This document shows, piece by piece, positions 35,371 through 48,103 of a stretch of DNA of 64,000 nucleotides (the first letter of the stretch is position 1; every line of letters begins with the position of its first letter). The notes beneath the pieces were generated by a model. The model was not told the DNA's origin and made no database searches. It worked only from the letters and a program-made list of their open reading frames with translations. Both the position numbers and the translations under genes were made by a program. Origin of the DNA: Artemisia argyi (Eukaryota > Streptophyta > Magnoliopsida > Asterales > Asteraceae); NCBI GenBank assembly GCA_030686995.1, contig CM060685.1, forward strand, positions 127,373,823 through 127,437,822, in the 5' to 3' direction.

Positions 35371-35409
35371 CATTGCAGAACCCGTGCTACGCACGGGCTG
35401 AGAATCTAA
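35371..35409 (+). other. Helitron-like 3' terminus
   Basis: A perfect 7-bp stem, CCCGTGC-TAC-GCACGGG (35381-35397), is followed 8 bases later by CTAA and then T. This matches a Helitron 3' end on the plus strand. The matching 5' start was not identified. Confidence 0.5.
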
Positions 35410-37379
35410 TTGTTAATCGTGTATTCTTTCTGTATATTGGCGAGTGTATACTTAAGTATTGTTTAGTATATTGTATGAAATGTTTTAACTTTGTTGTATA
35501 AAATTTTAAAAATATTTGATGTTGTTTTTGTTTTGTAGTATTGTATTTTATATATGGGCTTTTAGTTATTAAGTTATGATAAATTTGCTTCTTTTGGCCT
35601 ATTTATGTCTTTGTTTCTTTTGGTCTATTACATTGCCCTACGATACTTGTCTATTAGATGATTTTTGCTTGGTAATATAAAGCACACGGCGTCTATCTAA
35701 TTGGTCATAGTTTAATATGCGTTTAATTTTGCTTCTCAATAAACACACTTGCACTTCGCAAGTAATTGATCAATAAATTGAGAGTAGCTTAATTACAAAG
35801 ATGATTGCTATTCTTTTTTCATACTTTATTGCATGGTTATGATTCATTGTATTAGAAGTTTCTCTTAGTTGTTAAATCACTTTAAAAGCACCCTCCAAAT
35901 ACCCTCCAAATTAGTATAAACACAAATGACATTGTCCTTTAATGATTCCAAAAACAAATAACAAAACTAATATTTTTTGTTCAACTTTTTAATTTTCTTG
36001 AAAAATTGATTGATTATAAAAAATTATTGCCTAACAATGACATGGCGTATATGCTTATAACGTGGAAGTTTATTATATGACGAACATTCATTCATACGTT
36101 TTTATTTAATAGAGTTTGAATTTTATATTTTAGCATGATCATGATGATAAAAAGGTTAAAAAAATATAACTTTCACATCATGAGATTACAAAATTAAAGC
36201 TCAGGTTATTAATCCTCCAACAATTCAGTATATACATATATGGATATCAAAGAGTCAAAAAGATTAAACGCAAACAAAATATTAACATTCAAATCCATCC
36301 AGCTATTGAGTGTCGCAATGGAATCATCAATAAAATTTATGATAATGAGACTAATTAGAGGATGATTCAGCTTCATATATTGTGGACAACCGAAACCTAA
36401 AGGACCGAACAGCCAACCGAGTTTGCCTCGATGAATATCTTTGCATTCCATTGGTTGAGCATGTTTTCGACACTCATAAGCTCGAAGATGATTGTTGTTG
36501 GCATCTTTCTTGTGAGGAAAGCTTTACATGAACATAATTGTTTCTCAGTAGTGATCGGTCTCTTGTTTAATCTTTTCTTCTTTCTCTAAGTGGACTTTAA
36601 GTTTCTCTTCGTCATATTTTTGTTGTTGAAACTCGAGTTGAGTTAGTTGTTTTGCTTTCTTCCTCTTCTTTTTATTCTAACTCTTTTTTTTTTCCTTCAT
36701 CCATTCCCTGACATTTGGAAAATCGATAATACATATAACAATAGAACTAAACTTTATCCCCCACGAATACTTTTTTTAAGGAAACGAAATGAATGAATCA
36801 TTAACAACACATATATTTTGTATAAAATCAAATACATTTTACGTGTATAAATTTATTTTGTAAAAGGGAAAAAAAAGACATGCGGTTGTTGGTGAAGATA
36901 TCATCTCCTATACCATCTTCTTGCTCAAACCTATCATGCAAAAAAAAAAACACATATAAGATTACTAAAAATCAATTATTAACAATACAATCACAAATAA
37001 ATACCCATATGTCAGCATGTTTGGCAACGTTATTAATCATTTTGGAGCTGCTCATTACACATGACAACAACCAAAACTAAACTTAGTATCATGTCACATT
37101 ACCAAAAGAAACAATTCAAATAAATAAATATACATCACAACCATTTTTCAATAATCTTCTTCATCAATGACTCATGCACGCCACGATGACTAAAATGAGT
37201 TTGGTTGAACGTGGTGTCGGCGGCGGAAACAGTTGATGTTGGTCGGTTCCGGTGGATGTGGCGGTGGAATAATTTGTTGTGGGTTGCTAAATTTTGCTAT
37301 TTATACTCAAAAGAAGTAGTTGAATGAGTTACCCAATTAATTTTCCTATTAAAGATCAAGTAATGCATACTCTAATAAT
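35410..37379. other. AT-rich region without a clear gene
   Basis: Short frames only. The minus strand near 36600-36690 reads KAKQLTQLEFQQQKYDEEK, a K/E/Q-rich fragment similar in style to the duplicated relic at 33.4/34.2 kb. It may be a decayed exon of a PIF/Harbinger-associated or other charged protein. Nothing firmer can be supported. Confidence 0.35.
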
Positions 37380-37499
37380 TAAAATAGACTCTCCAAATGC
37401 CTTATTCCATGTAACCTCTACAATCATAAGTGCCTCAAACTAAAATAGACTCTCCAAATGCCTTATTCCATGTAACCTCTACAATCATAAGTGCCTCAA
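37380..37499. repeat. Near-perfect 61-bp tandem duplication
   Basis: The segment starting TAAAATAGACTCTCCAAATG and ending AAGTGCCTCAA is present twice with no visible substitution. Confidence 0.97.
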
Positions 37500-37815
37500 T
37501 GAATACATGAACACTTCGCATGCTGCTCATAAACATGGACGCTTGACATGGTGGCATTAATCTTGATTCTCGCATGGCTACATTTTTCACTTCTAAAAAC
37601 TATGTTATCAATGCTCCTCAAAAACTTGGTGTCATTAATACTCCCCCTTAAACTCAATGAATACATGTACACTTCGCATGCCCCTCATAAACATGGACGC
37701 TTGACATGGACGTGGCATTAATCTTGATTCTCGCATGGCTACATTTTTCACTTCTAAAAACTATGTCATCAATGCTCCTCAAAAAATTGGTGTCATTAAT
37801 ACTCCCTCTTAAATT
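37500..37815. repeat. ~158-bp tandem duplication
   Basis: Two copies with period 158 start GAATACATG (37501 and 37659) and contain ACACTTCGCATG, GGACGCTTGACATGG and CTCGCATGGCTACATTTTTC. There are few differences, including a 6-bp insertion in the second copy. Confidence 0.95.
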
Positions 37816-37858
37816 TTAGGACGCAATCTTATATGTTTATAGATAAGATCATTTGATG

Positions 37859-40408
37859 ACCAAACTTTTTTTACATACCAAAGGACTAATCTCCATCACA
37901 TTTTCACTCCATCTTTATCTATACTACTTATAATGCATATTGACACTTCCCTCCTATTAATTTTTTAAGATTTCCTTAAATAGATTTTAAGTAAATACAA
38001 GTATTAAAACACAATGCACAAGTATGCAAAGCACAAACAAAACTAAAAAAACACCAAGTCTTATATACAATTAACACACAATTTAAAACACTCCATCCCT
38101 AATATGTACAACTACCCAAGAACAATGTACAACCCAAATCTTGAAAACAGTTTCGGTTCCACAGCAGCCCAAATCATACCCATTATATCGTGCTCAAAGG
38201 AACCAAGATCTGAAAACACGACCATCCTTTCTTGTCTCTTTGATATATGTCGCAACTAGCAACGACGAACCACCAAGATCAATAAGACCCAAACTATCCA
38301 TTCTCGACTAATTTCCAAACATCCCCATATGCCAATTTAAAACAACCCAACCGTAATATCATGTATAAAAACAGGCAATGGAACAATTCAAACCAAAAAC
38401 ACTATCTTTATACATCCATTCATATACACAACATGGTCGCTTTTTCGACCGATTCGGATGCACACCAAAAACAAACACCATAAATAGTTTCTGACACAAC
38501 AACGAAGCAAACACAATAAATAGTCTTGTTTCAAACCAGGTTAAAAGAGAGTTTTGTATTTCGATCTCAAAGTAAAAAGAAAAAAAGAGTTCAATTTCAA
38601 AGAAAACGTGTATATTTGAAAGAGATAACTCACCCTTTTGTGTTACAATATACTCCGTATTTGATTTGGTGAGATATTTAAGATGAGAAAGTGGTAGAAA
38701 TTTTTGATAGATAAGTCTTCAAAGGGAAATGTATAGTGGTGGCTAATGTTATGTGTGTGCTAGGTTCACTATAAAGTAAGATATATGCTTAAGTTTGTGT
38801 TGTGTTTTAATTGGTTATGTGGACTTGATAAAGGGCTGAATTGATTTTTTTTGGGCCACGCATGATCAAATTCGGATGGTATTTGGTACAGTATGATCAT
38901 ATGTAAATATGATGTATATATTGGTTGATGATTAATATATGATTTATTTTTCAATAATAATAATAAAAGAATTTAGATGATCTCTCGTACTAATATTTAA
39001 AGAAACATCATAAGTTGTTAGAGGGATACACAACTAAACAACTCATTTATGTCTTAAAACTGGTTTAGTGGAACACATTTAACGTCGAACAAATTAACAC
39101 TAATTTGTTATTTTATTTGAATCTTTATTGTAGTATTTTTAAATCTATTATTAATGTTTTTTTATTATTAAGGAAATTTTTATTTTATTGTTAAAAGATT
39201 GAAAATGAAAAAATAAAATGAAGATGTCGACCATTTTTCAGTTTGCAACGCTCATTTTTGCAGCCATGATATCTTCTTATTGTAACGCTCATTTTTGATA
39301 AATAATCATGGAAATGTGTTTAGCAAAAACCGAAACAAGGTTAAAGGCGTTTAGCAAACATTGTTGTGGAACAAGTTCATAAACTACAAATTACAGTGCT
39401 TACCAAATTGGAAAAAATGGAACAAGTTCATATAAACTACAAAAAGCGAAACAAGGTTAAAGACGTTTAGCAGACATTGCTATGTACCTAAACTCACCGT
39501 TGAACCTCTGTATCTTTTTTTATTTAATAAGAACCATTGATTTATTTGCTTAACGTCGTCAAAATGGTTTTTAGTAAACAAAAAAGCACACGAACATCAA
39601 ACACATTGGCAAAAAAGAATGAAAAAACAAACACACGAGTTGAAGTAAGAACATTTTGTCAAATTTTATAAACCGTTGTCGCTTAGCGCGAGTACTCAAC
39701 TATAAAATGAAATATGCACAAACAAACACACAAAACACATAAATCGCTGCAATCGTATTTTTTCAGAAACTGCACACCGCTACTCGCCAAAAATTATGAT
39801 TACAGGGTACCCGCCACCGCAACGCGCGGGTACCCTGCTAGTTTGATCTAATGGATAAGATTAATTCCAACAATTTAAAAAACCAACTTTCATCCTTTTT
39901 TTCAAATATTAATATCTTTCAAACCGTTAATCGTTAAGCAAAAAAAAAAAATATACCGTTACGACAAGTATTTAATTATCTTTCCATAGATAGGCACATT
40001 GATATATTTTCGACAATTTTTTTTTGTTTTTTTCACTTTTTTTTCGTGGCCGAAAAAATCATATATGATATATCATATACATATCATATATGATATGTAA
40101 TATCATATATGATTTTTTCGGCCACGAAAAAAAAAGTGAAAAAAAACGAAAAGTTTTTTTGTTTTTTTTGTTTTTTTTTTTTTTTTTTTTTTTGTGTGTG
40201 TCAAAAGTATACTAAAGTAGCTGTCTATAGAAAGATAATTAAATGCTCGTCGCGATGGTGTAATTATTTCCGCTTAACGATTAACGGTTTAAGAGATTTT
40301 TAAATTATAAAAAATGGGTGAAATATTAAAATGCTTTTAATCTCAATCATTAATTTTTTTTAGATGGATGGTGTGGATTAGTCCCTTGCTATGTAAAAAG
40401 AGTTTGGT
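37859..40408. mobile_element. Foldback Mutator-type MITE interrupted by Helitron 2
   Basis: The left end ACCAAACTTTTTTTACATAC and the inverse of the right end, ACCAAACTCTTTTTACATAG, match. With the Helitron removed, the left arm continues into TTTGATCTAATGGATAAGATTA. The arms pair over about 250 bp; for example AAACCGTTAATCGTTAAGC at about 39920 is perfectly inverted at about 40273-40291. They meet in a palindrome of TATCATATATGATA units at about 40060-40115, flanked by inverted CGTGGCCGAAAAAATC. The termini resemble the MULE left end at 42776 (CTAAACATTCTTTACATAC and TTTTGATCTAATGGCTTAGATTA). Without the Helitron the MITE is about 0.63 kb. Possible 9-bp flanks (ATTTGATGA and ATTTAATAT) match only partly. 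Confidence 0.75.
37918..39841 (+). mobile_element. Non-autonomous Helitron 2
   Basis: The 5' end TCTATACTACTTATAATG follows A. The 3' end has a hairpin GGGTACCCGC..GCGCGGGTACCC, then TGCTAG and T. It is of the same family as Helitron 1. It lies inside the left arm of the foldback MITE, and removing it restores the match to the MULE terminus, which confirms both boundaries. No Rep/helicase and no convincing gene lies inside. Confidence 0.85.
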
Positions 40409-40520
40409 ATTTAATATAACTCTTCTCGTAGTATTAAAGATGGGAATCGTTGTCGCACTACACATTTCAATTGATAATTATTAAGGTTTTTAGATTTTTT
40501 TTAAATGAATAATTTTATAA

Positions 40521-40825
40521 GCGATAATTACTAAAAGAGATCGGGCAACCAAGTGGTTGGGGATCGGAAAAAGTCTTTTTTAGACCAGGGTAACATGTAC
40601 TTTTTGGGTAACTGAAATCTGCAAGTGACAAGTGTAACTTTTCTGACATTTTTTTGGGCAACTTGTGCATTTCTTTGGGCAACAGCTGCTATTTTTTGAG
40701 CAACTAGAGACACTTGTCATCATATGGGTCGAGTTGCCCAATTGCCCGGTCTAAAAAAGACATTTTCTGATCTCGGGATAGAAACCCCCACACTTTGTTG
40801 CCCGGTCTATTCTAGTAATTATCCC
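40521..40825. mobile_element. Mutator-type MITE with 9-bp target duplication (305 bp)
   Basis: The termini G(C/G)GATAATTACT... are inverted over about 75 bp, including GATCGGAAAAAGTCTTTTTT and its inverse. The flanks ATTTTATAA (40512-40520) and ATTTTAGAA (40826-40834) are a 9-bp duplication with one mismatch, as Mutator elements make. The interior repeats the word TTGGGCAACT. Confidence 0.8.
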
Positions 40826-41098
40826 ATTTTAGAAAATGGATAAATATGACAAATTTTGTGTTTGAATCGGGTAAATATGACATTATGGATTTTTGTTAAG
40901 CAAATATGAGATTTAAGAGTTTTAATTGGGGATATATGTAATTTTCCCTTTCTTAAAACCCACCTCACTAATGAGGTTTTGACAAAAGTATTTATTCATG
41001 GGCATGAGACCCACGTTTTAAATTCAAATTTTATACTAAACAACAAATTTTATTTTCATATGTTCAAATCCTAAAGCTACAACCACCCTCCCCTCCCA

Positions 41099-41128
41099 AA
41101 ATAATAATAATAATAATAATAATAAATA
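41099..41128. repeat. (AAT)n microsatellite
   Basis: About nine AAT units in intergenic sequence. Flanking DNA (40860-41960) shows no gene; a lone Stowaway-like end (ACTCCTTTCGTCCC) lies near 41687. Confidence 0.9.
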
Positions 41129-41968
41129 GACCATCCAACTCTCATCCAAAACCCGCCCTATTAAGAGTTCGTGTGACTCGGGTTAACCCGAATAGCTCGC
41201 ATAAGATTTTTCCAACCCGAAATCTTATTCAAGTTCGGATTAGATTGGGTTAATCACATTTGGGTATTTTTAACACTCACTATTGTACCGTTTCTTTCCC
41301 TTTCACCCATAAAAAATACATACAATAATCTTTCCTCATTATCTTTTTTTAACTTTATAATTTTAAAATAATTTATTTTCCAACTTAAGCCGGATCTTAA
41401 TCCAAACCTATTCATGATTTACTAACAAACCAAATGCATTCAAAACACTAGCGAGAACCCATATATAGCAACGAAAATTTATAACAACAAATTGTATAAT
41501 GAGTGTTTTGGGTAAGTTCGTATGCATCGAAATGTCGTAAGAAAATTAGTAGCTTAAGATACAATAATATGCATTAATAAAGTTGGCATGCATTTAAATA
41601 GCTGTCACATTATTGTCTTGCATTCATATTTTATTGACGTTGTTAAATTAAAATAAAAAATTACTGATAAATTTAGTGGAATACTCCTTTCGTCCCATTT
41701 TTATTGTTCATCTTTTCATCTCGATTTATCCCAAATTACTTGCCAATTACTTTATGTAGTAGTTAAAATTGCTTAAGTTTACTATATTGCCTTTAATAAA
41801 AGTTATTAGATAAAACTACATCAAAACATTAGATAATTGTTAAATGGTAAGTGTTTTTTTTTTTTTATTATTATTATTATTAATTTTTTAGTTTTGGCAA
41901 AAATCAAAGTTGTAATAAATGTAATTTTTTCAATTATATATTTTTATCTAGTAAAAATAATGTTTAGT

Positions 41969-42651
41969 AGGGATGACAACGGAGCGGAGAACGTCGGGGA
42001 TTGTATTTCCCATCCTCATCCTCGTTTCCACTCTTAATCCCAATCGGGGAATTGATTTACATGATCATCCCCGTCCCCAATGGGGATTGGGATCCCCGTG
42101 GGGATTCGGGGATTTTCTATCCTTATGAAATATCATAAAAATTCCGCCAACTCGTCGAAAATATAAAGAATTTTGACTCATAAAGTGTCTTAACAATATG
42201 CGTACATTGCACATAGTTGGACTAATTACAATTTCAATTCAACTTTAAAGCATCCTAAGCATTGTAAAACCACATATAATATAAAAACAATATGCAACAT
42301 ATGTGTGTATTCGAAAAATTTAGTTTAGTAATATGTAGTTGGTGTTTATATTTCTAATTCTAAAGGTGTTTGATTCTATGAATATCACATATGCATATAA
42401 AAATACATGTCAATACTCATAAACATATATATACATATACAAGTTAATCGAGTATCGATATAACATATAAATTCTAAATATTTATCACACTAGAAAGATT
42501 GGGGTCGGGGCCGGGTTCGGGGATTTATGCTATCCTCATCCCCGGTTCCATATTTCGGAGATTCCCCATCCCCGGTTGACTCGAAGATTCCTCAGTCAAA
42601 TCAGGTTTGAGGAGCGGGTCCCCATCAGTTACTGATTTTTTTGCCATCCCT
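41969..42651. mobile_element. hAT-like or unclassified MITE with GGGGATTCCCC-rich ends
   Basis: The left end AGGGATGACAACGGAGCGG and the right end TTTGCCATCCCT share inverted AGGGATG. Subterminal regions are full of GGGGAT/ATCCCC words in both orientations (42030-42120 and 42500-42620), with an AT-rich centre. The short flanks TTTAG on both sides could be a worn target duplication. Confidence 0.55.
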
Positions 42652-43209
42652 TTAGACAATGTACTAGGGCTATGTCTGGCATATAAGATTGTTGAGAGAC
42701 TATGCTTATTTTTCAAAAAATAAGATATTTAAAAAATAATCTTTGTTTGGCGAACAAAGATCATTTGAGGACTAAACATTCTTTACATACAAGGGATCAA
42801 TCCCCACCTTTCATTCATTTTGATCTAATGGCTTAGATTAGAGTTAATATTTACACTACAAGGGTATTTTAGGACAATTTAAATACTATTTTTTACTCTC
42901 ATCTCAATTAATGCGTCATTTTTTTCACACACACAATGTGTGTGTTTCTTTCTTTTCTCTCATCTAACCACCTTCTCTAACCAGCTCCTCTAACCATCTC
43001 CTTCATCGCGATCATCAAAGAAACCCTAATTTTTTCCTCTAAATTCATTAATTGATTTCATTCTTCATCCCGTACATCACCTAACCCTAATTTTTTCCCG
43101 TTTATTTTTATTTAAGCTTAATTCAAAGCTGAATTATAAGCTATCTGTTTCTATAAGCTGAATTATCAGCTAACTTACTTATTTTTTTTCATATTATATG
43201 CAGGTTTTT

Positions 43210-46200
43210 ATGGATTCGCTTCAAAGTTCTGTTTCTACTACTTCTGAAGAGATCGCTGTTAATGATTCTTCTACTGCTTTTGAAGATATTGTTGTTAGTG
43301 ATGATGTTTCAGCTAAGTATGTTGAGGAGATTGTTGCTTATGAACACGGTGATGAATCCGTAGCAATTAAGAGTAAGCTTTTTGATTATTTTAATTTTTT
43401 CTATAATCCGTTTGTTAGTGTTAATAAGCTATGTTATTTAGATGTTATAAGCTTTGAATATGTTATTAAGATGTTATAAGCTCTGAATAAGTAGTTTTAA
43501 GCTTTGAATTAGTAGCTAATTATATTTTTAGTTTGGATATCATATATAATATGTGACGTGTGATATATCAATGTTTTTGTATCACATGATATATCACATG
43601 TGATATATCAATCTCATGTTTGAATAAGTAGTTTTAAGCTTGTCATATCATATATGATATAGCACATGTGATATATCAATGTTTTTATCTTGCAGTGTTA
43701 TATCATATATGATATAATTATAACATGTGTCTGTGATTTCATTTTTAGTAAACCACTGTTTTTATTTTTTGTTTTATTTTATTTTTTTTTTCAGATTTGA
43801 ATGCTTTGAAAACTCCTGAATCATTTGCTACTCACTCTAGTTTTGATACTCCTGGTGGAACTGTTTATTATATTCTGAAAGTTCTTGTGGATGTGTTACT
43901 TGTTAAGGGCAAAGTTTATAAGTTGATTGATGAGTGCATTGCTGCTTATATGAAATATGCTGCTAAAGCAGGGTTTGTGGTTAGGAAGTCATGCCAGAAA
44001 AGGTTGAGGAATGGTACTGTGAAGCAAAAGTATTTAGTGTGTAATAGGGAAGGTTGTCCAAAGGGAATTCATGTGGACACGTTAGACTTAGAGAATAGTG
44101 ACAAGCAGGTTAGAAGTTCGAACCTGCATATCACAGGGTGCAAAGCACGTGTTATTTTTTATTTGATTCCTGGTACTTCTAAGTACAGGTTGAATGTCTT
44201 TGATAGTATTCATAATCACGAGCTTGAACGTGAAGAGTATAAGCATTTGTCAAAGACTGAGAGGCAGTTGACGTATGCGGAGCAATTGTTCATTGTTAAA
44301 GCTGCTAGCGTAAATATAGGCGCAACGAAAGCTCATCACATCTTAACTGGTTTGAAGGGTTATTATTTGCTTGTTCATGGAATGACTGTTGATTTTAAGA
44401 ACTTTTTTAGGGGTGTGAACTGCTATATAGGTGATAGTGATGCGCATATGCTTATATCTAAGATGGAGAATAGGAAGAAGCATGTGCCAGATTTTTCATT
44501 TGATTATTTGGTCGAAAATGCTGAGCTTGCGGCTATTTTTTGGGCTGATGAAGTTTCTAAGTTCAACTATAGAGAGTTTTGTGATGTTGTTTCGTTTGAT
44601 GCTACTTACAGAACAAACAAGTAAGTATTTGTATGTTCAGTATGATATTTTGATTATATGATTTTCTAGTTAATCTGTTATTTTAAGTATTTTTGTTTTT
44701 TGTTTTTCAGATACAAAATGGTGTTTGTTCCTTTTACAGCCATAGATAATCATCGGAGGTGTGTAACAGTCACAGCAGGCTTGTTGAAGAACGAAACTAC
44801 AGCTTCGTATATTTGGTTGCTGAAAGCGTTCATAAAGGCGTTTGGTAGGGCTCCAAATATTGTTGTTACTGATCAGGATGGGGCTATGAGAAATGCCATT
44901 GAAGCTGAGTTTGCGGGTTCTAAACACAGACTTTGCATGTGGCATATTACTCAAAAGCTCCCTGGAAAGGTATTTTTCTGCCTTTTTGTTTATCATATGT
45001 GATACTTGATTCTCTGTGTGTTTCTTATTGATTTATCACATATGATAATTTGAACTTTTTTTCAAATAATATGTTAAATCATATGTGATACTTGATTTTC
45101 TTTGTATTTATTATTGGTTTATCACATATGATAACACATATCTATTTTCAAATCATATTTTAAATCAAATGTTATTTGTTTTGTTTACAGATATGTTCAA
45201 AAATCTATGATGATACTGACTTTAAAAAGAAGTTTAATCAAATTGTATGGAATATGTATATCGGTTCGGAGGAGTTTGAGGATAGATGGTCAAAGTTATT
45301 GGAGAAGTTTAGTTTGCAGAATCATAAGTGGTTAACAAAGATGTTTAATATACGTTCATGTTGGATTCCTGCTTATTTCATTGATTCCCCTTGTGTGGTT
45401 TGATGAGGACGACGTCTAGATCTGAGAGTGAGAACTCCTTTTTCTCTCATTTTACGAATCAAGGTTCCACTTTTATGAATTTTATGAATTGTTTTGAGAC
45501 GGAAATGGAAAAGCAGAGGCATATACAAGAGAGGCTTGATCATAAGACTATTGATTCTGTTCCGAAGTTTAGAACCTATCTTAAGATTGAACGTCATGCT
45601 TCGAAGGTTTTTACTCGTCCTCTGTTTGAGCTGGTTCAAGTAGAGATATTTGCAGGCACATGGTATTGTCAAATAGAAACCAAAAGCTTGGTTGAAGGAT
45701 CTGAGGTCTCTGTTATTAGAGAAATAAAATTTGTTGATGCACTAATGGAGAAGAATAAAGTTAAGTTGAGAGAGAAAGCTAGGAAGAGAGTTAAGGATAA
45801 AGGTAAGGATAACGATAAAGCTGAAGAAGAAGAGCCAGTTAACCTGTTTTATAGAGTTGATGGATTATATAAGGTATGTTAGCTACTTAAAATATATTGT
45901 TTATTTTTTTATCGTATATGATTTTTTACTACCTTATTTATGTTGTTTTATCATATATGATTTTTTTTACTATCTTATTTCTTTTTTGCCGATTAAGGTG
46001 TTGCGTAACCAAGAGGATGGATCAGTTGTATGTTCCTGTCAGCTTTTTCTTCGAGTTGGAATATTATGCAGGCATGCTTTTTGTGTGTTTAAGAACGCCA
46101 ATATTGAAGTGATTCCAAGTCAATACATATTGAGGCGTTGGACAAAGAACCTTATACCTGCTGCTTTGAGGAACAAAAGGAACAGATATGGTGAGAAGAA

Positions 46201-46561
46201 TGAGATTTTTGAGAATTATGCAAATGAGGCAAGTTCCATTGTTGATCACTGTATCCATATGTTGAGTAAAGATGAGGCAAGGTTGTCTTCTTTTGTTGAA
46301 AAGTTGAGGTTGCTAAAGATTGATGTCGAGGCTGATTGCCCAAATCCTCCTTCTAAGAACAAGGCTGATAATTTGGAGGAACTTGTTGGAGTCCCGAAGC
46401 CAGCTGAAAAAACCATTAACAATCTAGCTCTTGGTAATCCTAAAGGCCGTAAAAAGTTGCGCATAAAAGGGGGGAAAGAGCAAGCTCTTGATAAGAATTC
46501 AAAGAACAGGAATGCATGTTCGTTATGTGGAGAGACAGATGGTCACAACAGGAGGACGTGA
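43210..46561 (+). pseudogene. FAR1-related MULE transposase, five exons, frameshifted
   Basis: Exons by splice sites and frame: 43210-43372, 43795-44620, 44711-44969, 45191-45873 and 45998-46561, about 830 codons. Domains in order: an acidic Ser-rich N-terminus; a FAR1 zinc-finger DNA-binding domain (VVRKSCQKRL...CNREGC...TGCKARV...HNHEL); a MULE DDE domain with FDATYRTNKYKMVFVPFTAI across the exon 2/3 junction, TDQDGAMRNA, and an EEFE likely to hold the third acidic residue (near 45280); a SWIM finger [20 protein letters not shown]; and a C-terminal zinc knuckle [14 protein letters not shown] whose last Cys is replaced by TGA (46559-46561). One base is missing near 45389-45391, between FIDSP and LCGLMRTTSRSE, splitting exon 4. 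The product would bind element ends and transpose DNA in the nucleus. Domesticated relatives are light-signalling factors, but the context here is a transposon. Confidence 0.88.
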
Positions 46562-47620
46562 CCAAAAAAGTTTGCAGAAGAGGCCGAGTTGGATCAAGTT
46601 GAAGTTACAATGGAAGGGGATTTGGATCAATGAGAAGTTACAAGAGGAGAGGTCTTGGATCAACCATGAATTTCAACATAAATTGTCCGCATATTTTTTT
46701 TAATTTCTTTGATTATTATTTGTTTTGTTGGATTGTGTTGAAGAAATTTGAGTAACAGACCTAGACATGATTGTTTGATTATTACTGAGTTTTTATATGA
46801 AACAGATTGTTGCTGATTGTTTTCAGGAGTTTTTGTTACTTTCATTTCAGTTATCACATATGAAAATTCAGAAGTAATTGTTTTAGGTGTATTATCATAT
46901 ATGATAATTCTCCGAAATCATATATGATAATTCTCCGAAATCATATATGATTTTACACTTGGTTTTTTCCATTTTGATTTATCATATATGATAACTTATA
47001 AAGAAGAGTATATTATGATTGTGTTCAAGTGTTTTGGTTACTTTCATTTTAGTTATCACATATGATAATTCTGAAGCAAATTTTTTAAGTGTATTATCAT
47101 ATATGATATTTATGTATGATACTTTTTTTTAGGCAGTGTGTTATAAAACAGAGTCGATTAGCGATAAACAACAGCTATTAGCATTGATTTATCAATTTGT
47201 GCAATAAAAACTTAAACAATACATTCAAAATCACATCCAGAAATGTTTCGCCATTTTCATTTCTTGACAAATGATGGCAACGTAGTACCTAGAAAGTTAA
47301 ACCATTATCCTACCTGGAAATTTAAACTGTCTTGTGATATTCTAGCATATGACATACGAAATAAGACATTGTTTTAACATGTTTAAACCATATTATATGG
47401 CATACGATATTACATAATGAAGTCTAAAGAAATTAGATCTTAATCTGCATTAGTTGCCCCAAAAAGATGTTGTACGCCCCCGTCCTTCTATTCTTGTGTT
47501 GTCAGTCCTACTTCTGAATTTTCCACCACTAACCGCTAACCTTTTCCATCATATTGCACTTGCAACATGGTCCTTTGCCTGCTCTTCCTTCTTCTTTTCA
47601 ATCTCTTCTCTTATCATCTT
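46562..47620. other. Spacer between the convergent transposase and protease genes
   Basis: After the TGA, the transposase frame stays open for about 24 more codons to TGA at 46631. Then comes 3'-flanking AT-rich DNA with at least seven copies of the palindrome ATCAYATATGAT (46850-47110). Directly left of the protease stop, the minus strand remains open and charged (KMIREEIEKKKEEQAK) to about 47549, which suggests the protease once extended this far. Confidence 0.6.
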
Positions 47621-48103
47621 CTACAACTCTTCCTTGTTTTTGTATTTCTTTGCAAACTCAAATGCTTCTTCATTTATCATTTCTCGGTGATTGTTCAGTT
47701 CATGCGTTAACATCTTGGCTGCATACTTGATTCTCATTCTTATTATCTCCAACTCCTGAGCTTTTCCTTCTTTTGGAAATTCAAAGTTCCAGTTCTTCAA
47801 AGTTTCTCCACCATAGTGCTCCATATGCATCATTACGAAAATACCACAATCAATGACATTCTGTGTTGTTCCCCACTTTAGCTTCATCACTGTTGTCTTT
47901 TTTTTTGCTATGTCAGATGCTTTTTTATGCTTGTGGGATTCCAGATATCTTGAAAAAAGTTTTTTTCTAACAAAATAGAAAATTCATTTTAACAAAGACA
48001 ATTCATTATCTCATATGTCGAAGGCGTTTAGCCGCAGAAGACGCCTTCGGCTACAACTAAGCCGAAGGATTAGCTGAATAAGACCCTTCAATGTAAATTT
48101 ATA

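Noticed and set aside
41681..41720. Second Stowaway element (ACTCCTTTCGTCCC)
   Set aside because: Only one worn terminus was found; no inverted partner or TA duplication could be placed.
43210..46561. Domesticated FAR1/FHY3-type light-signalling gene
   Set aside because: The gene has a frameshift and a premature stop, lies within inverted termini and is paired with a Ulp1-type gene, so a transposon gene is the simpler reading.
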